Shown one piece after another: positions 1-7,938 of a stretch of 64,000 nucleotides of DNA. This DNA is from JBFLVU01 sp037444825. Lineage in GTDB: Bacteria; Acidobacteriota; UBA4820; DSQY01. Every line of letters begins with the position of its first letter. Position 1 is the stretch's first letter. A program made the translations under genes and the position numbers. Under the pieces are notes generated by a model, which had not been told where the DNA came from, made no database searches, and saw nothing but the letters and a program-made list of their open reading frames with translations. Where the stretch lies: contig JBBILR010000007.1 in NCBI GenBank assembly GCA_037444825.1, positions 1-64,000 on the forward strand, in the 5' to 3' direction.

Positions 1-135
1 GGAGCGGCCGGAGTTACGCCGCCGGGGAGGAGAGACCCACCCCGGGAACCGTAGGGGCCGTTGCGCGCGCAAGCGGGCGGACTCCGACGCCCGCGAGCAC
101 GCTACGGCCCGTAGGTTCGACTCCCGCCGCCTCCA
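1..135 (+). ncRNA. ssrA: tmRNA (ssrA), 3' part only
   Basis: The sequence up to 135 ends like a tmRNA: a T-loop TTCGACT (116-122) followed by an acceptor 3' strand CGCCTCC and discriminator A at 135. The T at the third acceptor pair would form the G3-U70 wobble that alanyl-tRNA synthetase reads in tmRNA and tRNA-Ala. The bases upstream do not fold as a D-arm and anticodon arm, which argues against a complete tRNA. GC-rich hairpins further upstream fit the tmRNA pseudoknot domain. The CCA tail is not encoded. The tag reading frame and 5' half lie before the window. A terminator follows directly. Confidence 0.6.
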
Positions 136-145
136 ACAGAGGAGA

Positions 146-175
146 GGGGAGGGCCACCGCCCTCCCCGTTTTCTT
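146..175 (+). terminator. Rho-independent terminator after tmRNA
   Basis: A perfect 9-bp stem (146-154 GGGGAGGGC with 159-167 GCCCTCCCC), a four-base loop, then a T-rich tail GTTTTCTT. It begins eleven bases after the tmRNA end, as expected for a tmRNA terminator on the plus strand. Confidence 0.8.
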
Positions 176-336
176 GAAGCGGAAAGGAAAGGCGCGGGGG
201 AGCAAGCGGCGCGCCGGGCCCGTAGCGGCCGATGCGGGTCTGGGCCCAGAGGCCGCCGGCCTCTGCAACCACTCACCCTTCGTCTCCCCCGGCCTTCGGA
301 GTAAAATGGGGCCGATTTCCGAACGAGGGGGCGGTC

Positions 337-1812
337 ATGTTCGAGACGGCGGAAGTGGGTGCCCGGGTCTCCAAGGAAGAGTACAAGGCGGCCCTGCCGG
401 AACTCCGAAGTGCGTTGCTTCAGGCCCAGAAGCGCCTGGCGGGGGCAGACCTCGCCGCGGTGGTCCTGGTCGGGGGGGTGGAGGGGGCCGGCAAGGCCGA
501 GACCATCAACCGCCTAATGGAGTGGCTCGACGGCCGGGGCGTGGAGATCCACGCCCTCTCCGACCCCACGGACGAGGAGCGGGAGCGGCCGCCCATGTGG
601 CGCTTCTGGCGCCGCCTCCCCCCCAAGGGGCGCATGGGAATCTTTCTCGGCTCGTGGTACACCGACCCCATCGTGGGGCGGGTCTTCGGAAGGGTGAAAA
701 AAAGGGACTTCCAGCGCGCCCTGGACGCCGTCAACGACTTCGAAAAGATGCTGGACGCCGAGGGGGTTCTCCTCGTCAAGCTCTGGCTTCACCTCGCCAA
801 GAAAGAGGTGAAGAAACGCTTCGAGCGGCTGGAGAAGGACCCCCTTCAATCCTGGCGCGTGACGCCTCGGGACTGGAAGTTTTTCAAGAAGTACGACCAG
901 TTCCGCCTCGTTTCGGAAGAGGCCCTTCGCCACACGGGAACGGGGTGGGCCCCGTGGCGCCTCATCGAGGCCACCGACCCCCGCCACAGAGACCTGGAGG
1001 TGGGGAGGACCCTGCTCCGGGCGCTCACGGAGAGGCTGGAGGCCGAGGCCTCCAAGGCGAAGCCGGCGCGGGAACCGGACCGCTCCCGTCCCCCCAAGAT
1101 GCACATTCTGAAGACGCTGGACCTCAAGCTCCGGGTGGACGACAAGGACTTCGAGAAGCGCCTGGCCCGGGAGCAGGCGAAACTTTCCCTGCTCAGCCGC
1201 AAGCTCTACGAGCAACGCCGGTCCCTGATCCTGGTCTTCGAGGGGCCGGACGCCGCCGGGAAGGGGGGGGCCATCCGAAGGCTCACGGAGGCCCTGGACG
1301 TCCGGAACGCCAGGCACATCGGGATCGCCGCCCCCACGGAGGAGGAGCGGGCCCACCCGTACCTCTGGCGCTTCTGGATGCGCCTGCCCCGCCAGGGCCG
1401 CGTCACCATCTTCGACCGCTCCTGGTACGGGCGGGTGCTGGTGGAGCGCGTGGAGGGCTTCTGCACCCGGGAGGAGTGGCAGCGGGCCTACGCCGAAATC
1501 AACGCCTTCGAGGAGGACCTCGTCTCCTTCGGCCACCTCCTGCTCAAGTTCTGGCTGGCCATCTCTCCGGAGGAACAGCTCCGGCGCTTCAAGGAGCGGG
1601 AGGAAACGCCGTACAAGCAGTACAAGATCACCCCCGAGGACTGGCGGAACCGCGCCAAGTGGGACGCCTACGAGGCCGCCGCGGTGGAGATGGTGGAAAG
1701 GACCTCCACGACCCACGCCCCGTGGGTCCTCGTGGAGGCCGAGGACAAGAACTACGCCCGCCTGAAGGTGATCGGCCGGGTGAACGGGCTGTTGAAGTCC
1801 GCTCTGGCCTAG
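337..1812 (+). CDS. pap: Polyphosphate:AMP phosphotransferase (two-domain PPK2)
   Basis: A 491-residue protein with two tandem PPK2 domains, the arrangement of class II PPK2 enzymes that move phosphate from polyphosphate to AMP to give ADP in the cytoplasm. The first domain has a Walker-A-like GGVEGAGK (about residues 46-53) and GSWYTDP (about 105). The second has FEGPDAAGKGG (about 302-312) and FDRSWYGR (about 358). The charged DR before SWY occurs only in the second copy, so the C-terminal domain is probably catalytic and the first degenerate, as known for the family. The ATG at 337 is preceded by a purine-rich GAACGAGGGGG; an upstream in-frame ATG at 232 would add 35 residues unlike the family. 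It is a single-gene unit with a hairpin terminator 100 bp downstream. Confidence 0.88.
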   Translation: MFETAEVGARVSKEEYKAALPELRSALLQAQKRLAGADLAAVVLVGGVEGAGKAETINRLMEWLDGRGVEIHALSDPTDEERERPPMWRFWRRLPPKGRMGIFLGSWYTDPIVGRVFGRVKKRDFQRALDAVNDFEKMLDAEGVLLVKLWLHLAKKEVKKRFERLEKDPLQSWRVTPRDWKFFKKYDQFRLVSEEALRHTGTGWAPWRLIEATDPRHRDLEVGRTLLRALTERLEAEASKAKPAREPDRSRPPKMHILKTLDLKLRVDDKDFEKRLAREQAKLSLLSRKLYEQRRSLILVFEGPDAAGKGGAIRRLTEALDVRNARHIGIAAPTEEERAHPYLWRFWMRLPRQGRVTIFDRSWYGRVLVERVEGFCTREEWQRAYAEINAFEEDLVSFGHLLLKFWLAISPEEQLRRFKEREETPYKQYKITPEDWRNRAKWDAYEAAAVEMVERTSTTHAPWVLVEAEDKNYARLKVIGRVNGLLKSALA

Positions 1813-1911
1813 GCACCCCTTTCCGCACGTCCGCGTTCGGGGAAGGCGCCGGGATACTCACGAGCCCGGAGGCCGCCCCCGGCGCGACCTACCGGCTGGA
1901 TCCCCGGCAGG

Positions 1912-1945
1912 AAAAACCGCCGCCTGCAGGAAGGCGGCGGTTTTC
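1912..1945 (+). terminator. Rho-independent terminator (works on both strands)
   Basis: An 8-bp stem CCGCCGCC/GGCGGCGG (1917-1924, 1933-1940), extended by A-T pairs from AAAA before and TTTT after, with an 8-base loop. The T-run after the stem suits the upstream phosphotransferase gene. The A-run before it makes the signal bidirectional. Confidence 0.8.
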
Positions 1946-2190
1946 TCCATCGAGGGCCCCTGAAGGCCCCTGGCGTGTTCCTTCTCAGGTGGCACCACCC
2001 CGAGCGGGGCAGGGGAAGGTTCTAAATCTTCGAACCCGAGCGGAAGCGGTCCCCCTTCCGAAAAAGGGGGAACGAGGCGCCGGGGGTTCCCGCGTCGCAA
2101 AGGACGCCGCGGGAGCCTTCCCCAGCGGAACTCCGCCGCCCCCAAGCCCGGCCGGTTTTCCCTCTGCGGCAAGGCAGGCCGTCCGAGGGG
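1946..2190. other. Non-coding stretch before the metal-uptake operon
   Basis: No supported gene is seen between the terminator and the first promoter. I looked here for a cobalamin or NiCo riboswitch because cobalt/nickel-type uptake genes follow, but found neither a B12 box nor a matching fold. The sequence is GC-rich with short hairpins only. Confidence 0.4.
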
Positions 2191-2219
2191 TTGACGACTC
2201 CCCGAGACGGTGCTACCTT
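2191..2219 (+). promoter_or_regulatory. Candidate sigma70 promoter P1
   Basis: TTGACG (2191-2196), a 17-bp spacer, then TACCTT (2214-2219). The -35 is good and the -10 weak. It could give a longer leader to the barrel-cbiMQO operon. A second and better-placed promoter lies 45 bp downstream. Confidence 0.4.
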
Positions 2220-2260
2220 ATTAATAAACGTGCCACTTGTCCGGGAGGTGGCAGAGGGCA

Positions 2261-2289
2261 TTGTTTATATGAGGAATTGCTCATATACT
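2261..2289 (+). promoter_or_regulatory. Promoter P2 with ArsR/SmtB-like operator in its spacer
   Basis: TTGTTT (2261-2266), exactly 17 bp, then TATACT (2284-2289), five of six matches to the -10 consensus. The spacer is filled by a perfect 7-6-7 inverted repeat, ATATGAG (2267-2273), GAATTG, CTCATAT (2280-2286), which also overlaps the -10. ArsR/SmtB metal sensors bind repeats of this ATATGA-N6-TCATAT type between -35 and -10 and block RNA polymerase until metal binds them. The transcript would start near 2296, leaving a very short leader before the ribosome site AGGGAGAGGG (2301-2310). No ArsR gene lies nearby, so the regulator would act in trans. Confidence 0.6.
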
Positions 2290-2312
2290 TTTTTTGCTTG
2301 AGGGAGAGGGCG

Positions 2313-2975
2313 ATGCACGGGAAGGTCTGGAAAGCGGCGGCAGGCGCTTTGGCCTTGTTTCTCTTTCTCTCTCCATCGCCGAGGGCCTGCTACAGCGGCC
2401 TGGTCATCATTCCCACGACGGACGTGACGGGGGACTGGATGTGGGCGGTGGACGTCCAGTGGCAGGGGTATTCGCGCCTCTTCAAGACCGACGCCTTCGT
2501 GCTCAACACCCAGATCGGAGTGGGGGACCGCTTCGAGATGGGTCTGGACTTCGACCTCAGCGAGGGGGTGGAGGACCGTGCTCTGGTGAACGCCAAGTAC
2601 GTCTTCCTGAAGACCAAGGATGGAAGGTTTTCGGCCGCCCTCGGCGTCCACAGCACGACGCTGGGCTTCCGCTCCTCGCCCTACCTCGTGACCACACACG
2701 ACTGGGGACCCCTTCGGACCCACCTGGGGCTCCAGAGAACGCCGGGGGCCGACCGCACCGACGTTCTCGTGGGGGTGGACCGAACCTTCAGCGAGCGCTG
2801 GCAGCTCATGGCCGATTACACCCGCGGGGATGGCAACTTCACCTCCGCGGGTGTGGGCTACATGCGGGACGGGTGGCAGGTGGTGGCGGGGGCCCAGTGG
2901 CCCAACGGGGGCGGGAAACCGGTCATGGTGATCCACGTGATCTTTACGGGACCCATCGGTCGGAAGGGAGGATGA
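2313..2975 (+). CDS. Predicted outer-membrane beta-barrel protein of a metal-uptake operon
   Basis: A 220-residue protein with an N-terminal signal peptide (basic start, hydrophobic core about residues 10-22). It is followed by many short alternating segments rich in aromatic and charged residues, such as WQLMADYTRG and VGYMRDGWQVVAGA, typical of antiparallel barrel strands. I do not recognise the family. It ends one base before cbiM, so the two are co-translated. That placement suggests a pore for the metal that the CbiMQO transporter then moves across the inner membrane. The ATG at 2313 has a strong ribosome site, and the same frame upstream has no coding character. Function is inferred only from context and fold-like features. 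Confidence 0.6.
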   Translation: MHGKVWKAAAGALALFLFLSPSPRACYSGLVIIPTTDVTGDWMWAVDVQWQGYSRLFKTDAFVLNTQIGVGDRFEMGLDFDLSEGVEDRALVNAKYVFLKTKDGRFSAALGVHSTTLGFRSSPYLVTTHDWGPLRTHLGLQRTPGADRTDVLVGVDRTFSERWQLMADYTRGDGNFTSAGVGYMRDGWQVVAGAQWPNGGGKPVMVIHVIFTGPIGRKGG

Positions 2976-2976
2976 G

Positions 2977-4026
2977 ATGCACATTCCAGACGGATACCTC
3001 GGACCGGCGACCTACCTAGCGGCCTACGGAGCCATGGTTCCCTTCTGGTCCGCCGCCGCCGCCCGGCTGAAACGGACCCTCAGCCTCCGAAGGGTTCCTT
3101 TTCTGGCCCTCGGGGCGGCCTTCACCTTCCTCGTCATGATGTTCAACGTCCCCATCCCCGGGGGAACCACGGGCCATGCCGTGGGGTCCGTCCTCGTGGC
3201 CGTTCTCTTGGGTCCCTGGGCGGCGGTGGCGGCCGTCTCGGTGAGCCTCCTGGTTCAGGCCCTCCTCTTCGGAGACGGGGGGATCACCGCCTACGGAGCC
3301 AACTGCCTCACCATGGCGGTGGTGATGCCCTTCACGGGATGGTGGGTATACCGGGTCTTTTCCCGGGGGGCCGCCCCCAACGCCCTTCGGAGGAGCCTGG
3401 CCGCCGCCGCCGGAGGGTACGTGGGGCTCAACCTCGCCGCCCTCGCCACCGCCGTCCTGTTCGGCATCCAGCCCGCCCTGGCCCCCGACGCCTCCGGGCG
3501 CGCCCTCTACTGTCCTTTTCCGCTCTCCATCGCCATCCCCGCCATGGCCGCGGAGCACCTTCTTCTCTTCGGCTTCGTGGAGGCGGCGGTGACGGGGTTG
3601 GTGGTGGCCGCCTTGGCGCGCACCGAGCCCAACCTTCTTCAGGAACCGGAGGGGAGTGCTGGTGCGGCCGACGCCCAGCCCCGATGGAAGCGGTGGGCTT
3701 TGGCCCTTCTGGTGATCGCCCTCTTTACTCCGCTGGGGCTGGCCCTTCCCGGCCTTTTCGGAGCCGGGGACGCCTGGGGGGAGTGGGGTGCCGAAGACCT
3801 GGCCGAAAAGGCGGGCTACCTCCCCGCGGGCCTTCAGCGCCTTGAAGGTCTCTGGAAGGCGCCCATGCCCGATTACGCCCCGCCCGGCGGCGAGGAGACG
3901 ACCCTCCTCGTGCAGAGCCTCTGGTATATTGTCTCCGCCGTGACCGGGGCGGTGCTGGTGGGTGGAGCGGCATGGGGCCTCCGCCGCCTCCTGGGCGGCC
4001 GGGAATCCCATGGACCTTCTTCCTGA
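2977..4026 (+). CDS. cbiM: CbiM-type substrate-binding membrane protein of a cobalt/nickel ECF transporter, with PDGLE-like C-terminus
   Basis: A 349-residue polytopic membrane protein. The N-terminus MHIPDGYL is the CbiM/NikM hallmark: the amino group and His2 bind Co2+ or Ni2+. Residues 1 to about 215 are the CbiM core with the NxPIPGGTTGHAVG-like loop. After a linker, residues about 228-349 carry two more membrane helices and resemble the CbiN/PDGLE domain often fused to CbiM. It starts one base after the barrel gene and its 3' end overlaps cbiQ by 17 bp. Whether cobalt or nickel is carried cannot be told. No cobalamin-synthesis genes are present in the window. Confidence 0.88.
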   Translation: MHIPDGYLGPATYLAAYGAMVPFWSAAAARLKRTLSLRRVPFLALGAAFTFLVMMFNVPIPGGTTGHAVGSVLVAVLLGPWAAVAAVSVSLLVQALLFGDGGITAYGANCLTMAVVMPFTGWWVYRVFSRGAAPNALRRSLAAAAGGYVGLNLAALATAVLFGIQPALAPDASGRALYCPFPLSIAIPAMAAEHLLLFGFVEAAVTGLVVAALARTEPNLLQEPEGSAGAADAQPRWKRWALALLVIALFTPLGLALPGLFGAGDAWGEWGAEDLAEKAGYLPAGLQRLEGLWKAPMPDYAPPGGEETTLLVQSLWYIVSAVTGAVLVGGAAWGLRRLLGGRESHGPSS

Positions 4027-4918
4027 GTGGATCCAGCCGGGGCTGGTCCCGCCGAGCACCCCGGCTCCCGCTTCGAACTTCGCCTCCCGCACGGCCCGGC
4101 GGGCCCTGGGGCGCATCGTCAGGGCCTCGGCCCTCTTGATGGGGGGCGGAGAAACGGCCGAGGGTTTCCTGGCGGGCATCGACGCCAGGGCCAAGCTCCT
4201 GGGGGTTCTCGCCCTCCTGGTGGCCGCGACGCTGGCAAGAAGGCCGGAGAGCCTGGCGGCGGCGGCGGGGGCCGCCTGGGTGGTGGCCCTGGCGGGCGGG
4301 GTCAACCTCCGCCGCGTCTCCCTGGTCCTGTCCTTCGTTCCTCTTTTCGGCCTGGTCTTGGCCTTGCCGGCGGCCCTGAGCCCCGTGACGCCGGGCCAGC
4401 CCCTCCTGGTCCTCCTTCGCTACCCCGCCGGATCCTGGGGGCCTTGGCACTGGCCCGCCGACCTCTCCGTCACCGCCGGTGGGGTGTACGTGGCCCTGAG
4501 ACTCCTTCTTCGGACCACCGCCTGCCTCTCCCTGGGGGCTCTGCTCACGGCATCGACGCCTGGCCCGGCCCTGTGGAGGGCCCTGGGAGGGCTTGGCGTG
4601 CCCGCGGTCTTCACCATGACCGCCGGCATGATGGCGAGATACCTGGACCTTCTTCTCCGGGCCGCCGAGGAGGTCCACCTCGCCAAGATCAGCCGCGGCG
4701 GGTCGAAGGGGGCGGGCTTCGAGCGGGCCTGGGCGGCGGCCTCCCTGGGGGAGATCTACCAGCGGACCCGCCGCCTGGCCGACGAAGTCACGCGGGCGAT
4801 GGTCTCACGGGGGTTCACGGGAGAAGTCCGGCTCTTGAAGGACGGCCGCTTCGGGGTGAAGGAGGTCCTGTTTCTGGCGGCCGCCTTCACCGGCGCCGTG
4901 GCGCTGGCCCTGGGGTGA
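4010..4918 (+). CDS. cbiQ: Energy-coupling factor transporter transmembrane protein CbiQ
   Basis: A 302-residue membrane protein with several hydrophobic helices. A C-terminal cytoplasmic region carries the coupling-helix motif, seen as MVSRGF near residue 264, that docks on the ATPase. It forms the T-component linking CbiM to CbiO. I chose the ATG at 4010 (MDLLPEWIQ); this overlaps the end of cbiM by 17 bp. An upstream in-frame ATG at 3962 would overlap cbiM further. Confidence 0.85.
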   Translation: MDLLPEWIQPGLVPPSTPAPASNFASRTARRALGRIVRASALLMGGGETAEGFLAGIDARAKLLGVLALLVAATLARRPESLAAAAGAAWVVALAGGVNLRRVSLVLSFVPLFGLVLALPAALSPVTPGQPLLVLLRYPAGSWGPWHWPADLSVTAGGVYVALRLLLRTTACLSLGALLTASTPGPALWRALGGLGVPAVFTMTAGMMARYLDLLLRAAEEVHLAKISRGGSKGAGFERAWAAASLGEIYQRTRRLADEVTRAMVSRGFTGEVRLLKDGRFGVKEVLFLAAAFTGAVALALG

Positions 4919-4928
4919 GGGAGGGGAC

Positions 4929-5753
4929 GTGGACGCGATCCTGGAGGCGGCTGGACTCACCTTCGCCTACCCCGGCAGGGAGGAGAGCCTGAGGGATGTC
5001 TCCTTCCGGATCTCCCGCGGAGAACGGGTGGCCCTGTTGGGGGCCAACGGCAGCGGAAAGACCACCCTTCTCTACCTGCTCGACGGGCTCTACTTCCCCT
5101 CCGCCGGAGAGGTGCGGGTCTTCGGGGACCCGCTCACGGAGAGGCGCCTTCAAGACCGGGCCTTCGGTCCCCGATTCCGGCGGGAGGTGGGGCTCCTCTT
5201 CCAGAACTCCGAGGCGCAGCTCTTTTGCCCCACGGTGGAGGAGGACGTGGCCTTCGGGCCGCTCCAGGCGGGCTGGCCGAGGGAAGAGGTGGCCCGGCGG
5301 GTGGAGGAGGTTCTCGCCCTGTTGGAGATCCGGGAACTTCGAAAGCGTCCCCCGGGAACCCTCAGCGCCGGAGAGAAGAAAAAGGCGGCGCTGGCCTCCC
5401 TGCTGGTTCTCTCTCCGTCGGTGCTCCTCCTCGACGAGCCCACCACGGGCCTGGACCCGCGCAGCCAGAGCACCCTCCTGGAGCTCCTGGAGGCCCTCCG
5501 CGCCCGGGGCGTGACCCTGCTCACCGCCACCCACGACCTGGCCGCCGTGCCCCACGTGGCGGACCGGGCTCTGGTCCTGAGTCCGGACCACCGCCTCGCC
5601 GCCGACGGGCCCGTGGAGAAGATCCTGGAGGACACGAGGCTTCTGGAAAAAGCGAACCTGGTCCACGCCCACACCCACCGCCACGGCACCGTGGTCCACC
5701 GGCACCCCCACCTCCATTCGACGCCGCACCACCACCACCAGGAAGGGGAGTGA
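4929..5753 (+). CDS. cbiO: Cobalt/nickel ECF transporter ATPase CbiO with His-rich tail
   Basis: A 274-residue ABC ATPase starting at GTG 4929 after GAGGGG. Walker A is GANGSGKTT (about residues 38-46), the Q-loop lies near LLFQNSEAQLF, the signature is LSAGEKKKAA and Walker B is LLLDEPTTGLD. It powers CbiMQ uptake. The last 30 or so residues are unusual: at least ten histidines in runs such as HAHTHRHG and HHHHQ, a likely metal-binding tail. It may store or sense the transported metal. A convergent urocanate hydratase gene follows. Confidence 0.88.
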   Translation: MDAILEAAGLTFAYPGREESLRDVSFRISRGERVALLGANGSGKTTLLYLLDGLYFPSAGEVRVFGDPLTERRLQDRAFGPRFRREVGLLFQNSEAQLFCPTVEEDVAFGPLQAGWPREEVARRVEEVLALLEIRELRKRPPGTLSAGEKKKAALASLLVLSPSVLLLDEPTTGLDPRSQSTLLELLEALRARGVTLLTATHDLAAVPHVADRALVLSPDHRLAADGPVEKILEDTRLLEKANLVHAHTHRHGTVVHRHPHLHSTPHHHHQEGE

Positions 5754-5831
5754 CGGCCCGCCGAGGGGGAGCCCTCTTTTGAAAGCGGCTCCCCGAAGGG
5801 GAGGCGTGCAGGCGAGGTGGTTCGAATGGCC

Positions 5832-7841
5832 TCAGGGCCGGCGGAGCCCCTTCTCCACCGTCCGGCGGACCAGTTCCTCGTCGGCCAGGGCCGGTTCGGT
5901 GATGTGGCCCGCGGCACCCATCTTGGCGTTCCACAGACGGGCCGTTTCCAGGGCGTTGGGGTTCCGGGCCCAGGCCCTTCGGGCGATCCCGCCGGTGACG
6001 TCCCAGTCCAACGCCGAAATGACCACTTTGTCGGTTTCGGGGCGTCCGTCCAGCAGGAGGCCGAAGCCTCCGTTGAAGCACTTCCCCGTGCCCACGCCGC
6101 CTCCGTTGGAGAGGACGGCGTAGGTCATCCCGCGGGCCACGTTCCCCGCCCAGCACTGGTGGGCCATGTCGGAGGTGAGGGCGGAGCCGTCGCGGATGTT
6201 GGCCGTCTCGCGGAAGGGGGAGTCCGTCCCCTGGACGTCGTGGTGGTCCCGCCCCAGCATGACGGGACCGATCTCCCCTCGGCGGACCATCTCGTTGAAC
6301 TTCAGCGCGATCTTGACCCGGCCCTCGGCGTCGGCGTAGAGGATGCGGGCCTGGGTCCCCACCACCAGCCGGTTTTTCTTGGCGTTGAGCACCCAGTTGT
6401 AGTTGTCCCGGTCCTGGCCGCGCCGGTTGGGGTCGATGCAGGAGGCGGCGGCCTGGTCCGTCCGGTCGAGGTCCTCGGGCCTTCCGGAGAGGCACACCCA
6501 CCGGAAGGGGCCGTAGCCGTAGTCGAAGCAGAGGGGGCCCATGATGTCCTCCACGTAGGAGGGCCACACGAAGCCGTCGTGGGTGTCCCGGCCGTTGCGG
6601 GCCACCTCGGCGACCCCGGCGTCGAAGACCGCCTTGAGGAAGGAATTGCCGTAGTCCCAGAAGCGGGCGCCCCGCCCGGTCAAACGCTTCAGGACGGCGA
6701 AGTGGCGGCGGAGGCTCTCGTGGACCTTTTCCTTGAAAGCGGGGAAGTCCTCCCGGAGGAGGGCCTTGGCGTCTTCGTAGGAAACCCCCGCGGGGCAGTA
6801 CCCTCCCTCGTACACCGCGTGGCAGGAGGTCTGGTCGGAGAGGAGCTCCACCGGCCAGGATCGTTCCTCGGCGTATTCCAGGAGGTCCACCACGTTCCCG
6901 TGGTAGGCGATGGAAAGGGGTTCCCGCGCCGCCAAGGCCGAGCGGACCCATCCCTCGATCTCCGCAAGGTCGGAGGAGACCCGCTGGACCCACCCCTGGC
7001 GGCGGCGGGTTTCGATGCGGCTGGCGTCCACTTCGGCGGTGACGGAGACGGCCCCGGCGATGTCGGCGGCCTTGGGCTGGGCCCCGGACATCCCTCCCAG
7101 CCCGGAGGTCAGGAAGAGGTGCCCCCGAAGGTCCCGGTCCTGAGGGATGCCGAGGTAGAGCCTTCCGGCGTTGAGAAGGGTGATGTAGGTCCCGTGGACG
7201 ATGCCCTGGGGGCCGATGTACATCCAGCCTCCGGCGGTCATCTGGCCGTAGTTCACGCACCCCATGGCCGCCAGCCGGTGAAACTCCTCGGGGGTGTCGA
7301 ACATCCCCACCATGAGGCCGTTGGTGAGGATGGCCCTCGGGGCCTCGGGGCGGCTTGGGAAGAGCCCCAGGGGGTGACCGGAGGAGACGACGAGGGTCTG
7401 GGTCTCGTCCATTTCCTGGAGGTACTTCTGGATGAGAAGGTACTGCATCCAGTTTTGGCAAACCTGGCCCGTCTCCCCGTAGGTGACCAGCTCGTAAGGG
7501 TACAGGGCCACCTCGAAGTCCAGGTTGTTGTCGATCATCACCTGCATGGCCCTCGCGGCCAGGATCTTTCCGGGGTACTCCTCCACCGGGCGGCCCCAGA
7601 TCCGCCCCTCGGGGCGGAAGCGGTAGCCGTAGATCCGGCCCCGGGTCAGGAGCTCCTCCAGGAATTCGGGGGCCAGTTCCTCGTGAAAGCGTTCGGGGAT
7701 GTAGCGCAGGGCGTTCTTCAGGGCCGTTTCCGCGTCCCTTTGGCCCAGCCGGAAGCCCCGGCTGGGGGCCCTTCGGACCTCGGGCTCGAAGTCCTTTCGG
7801 GGCGGAAGCGCGTCGAAATCCAGTTCGTAGGCGGTGGCCAT
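5832..7841 (-). CDS. hutU: Urocanate hydratase, long form
   Basis: A 669-residue urocanase, converting urocanate to 4-imidazolone-5-propionate in histidine breakdown with tightly bound NAD+ as electrophile. Family signatures are YGQMTAGGWMYIGPQG (about residues 198-213), WPSYVEDIMGPLCFDYGYG and GRDHHD (about 525), with a glycine-rich SNGGGVGTGKCFNGG near 577. It is about 110 residues longer than the classic enzyme of roughly 555, a size known in some lineages. The ATG at 7841 has GGAGG nine bases upstream; an ATG 27 bases further out lacks this. No other hut genes adjoin it, so it is an orphan here. Confidence 0.88.
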   Translation of the reverse strand: MATAYELDFDALPPRKDFEPEVRRAPSRGFRLGQRDAETALKNALRYIPERFHEELAPEFLEELLTRGRIYGYRFRPEGRIWGRPVEEYPGKILAARAMQVMIDNNLDFEVALYPYELVTYGETGQVCQNWMQYLLIQKYLQEMDETQTLVVSSGHPLGLFPSRPEAPRAILTNGLMVGMFDTPEEFHRLAAMGCVNYGQMTAGGWMYIGPQGIVHGTYITLLNAGRLYLGIPQDRDLRGHLFLTSGLGGMSGAQPKAADIAGAVSVTAEVDASRIETRRRQGWVQRVSSDLAEIEGWVRSALAAREPLSIAYHGNVVDLLEYAEERSWPVELLSDQTSCHAVYEGGYCPAGVSYEDAKALLREDFPAFKEKVHESLRRHFAVLKRLTGRGARFWDYGNSFLKAVFDAGVAEVARNGRDTHDGFVWPSYVEDIMGPLCFDYGYGPFRWVCLSGRPEDLDRTDQAAASCIDPNRRGQDRDNYNWVLNAKKNRLVVGTQARILYADAEGRVKIALKFNEMVRRGEIGPVMLGRDHHDVQGTDSPFRETANIRDGSALTSDMAHQCWAGNVARGMTYAVLSNGGGVGTGKCFNGGFGLLLDGRPETDKVVISALDWDVTGGIARRAWARNPNALETARLWNAKMGAAGHITEPALADEELVRRTVEKGLRRP

Positions 7842-7938
7842 GGGGCAGATCCTCCCGTAAGAGGGCATTATAGGTCCATCGGCGGGGAAGCGAGGAGATT
7901 TCCCCCGCTGTGCTATGCTTGTGCTTCAGGGGGTGGGG

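Noticed and set aside
60..135. A complete tRNA-Ala ending at 135
   Set aside because: The 3' end has the G3-U70-type T, but upstream bases do not form D and anticodon arms. tmRNA fits better.
2261..2289. MerR-type activation site in the cbiMQO promoter
   Set aside because: MerR promoters have 19-20-bp spacers. This spacer is 17 bp, better for a repressor of the ArsR type.
2191..2312. Cobalamin or NiCo riboswitch before the cbiMQO operon
   Set aside because: No B12 box or conserved core found; the leader after promoter P2 is under 20 bases, too short for a riboswitch. A GCCAC/GTGGC hairpin (2232-2252) is the only fold.
174..2312. Long open frame running across the phosphotransferase gene
   Set aside because: Low-complexity Gly/Arg/Pro product typical of GC-rich shadow frames. 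Only its last 220 codons (2313-2975) are coding-like and are annotated.
5766..5794. Terminator between cbiO and hutU
   Set aside because: GGGGAGCC/GGCTCCCC can pair but the loop is 13 bases and no T-run follows on either side.
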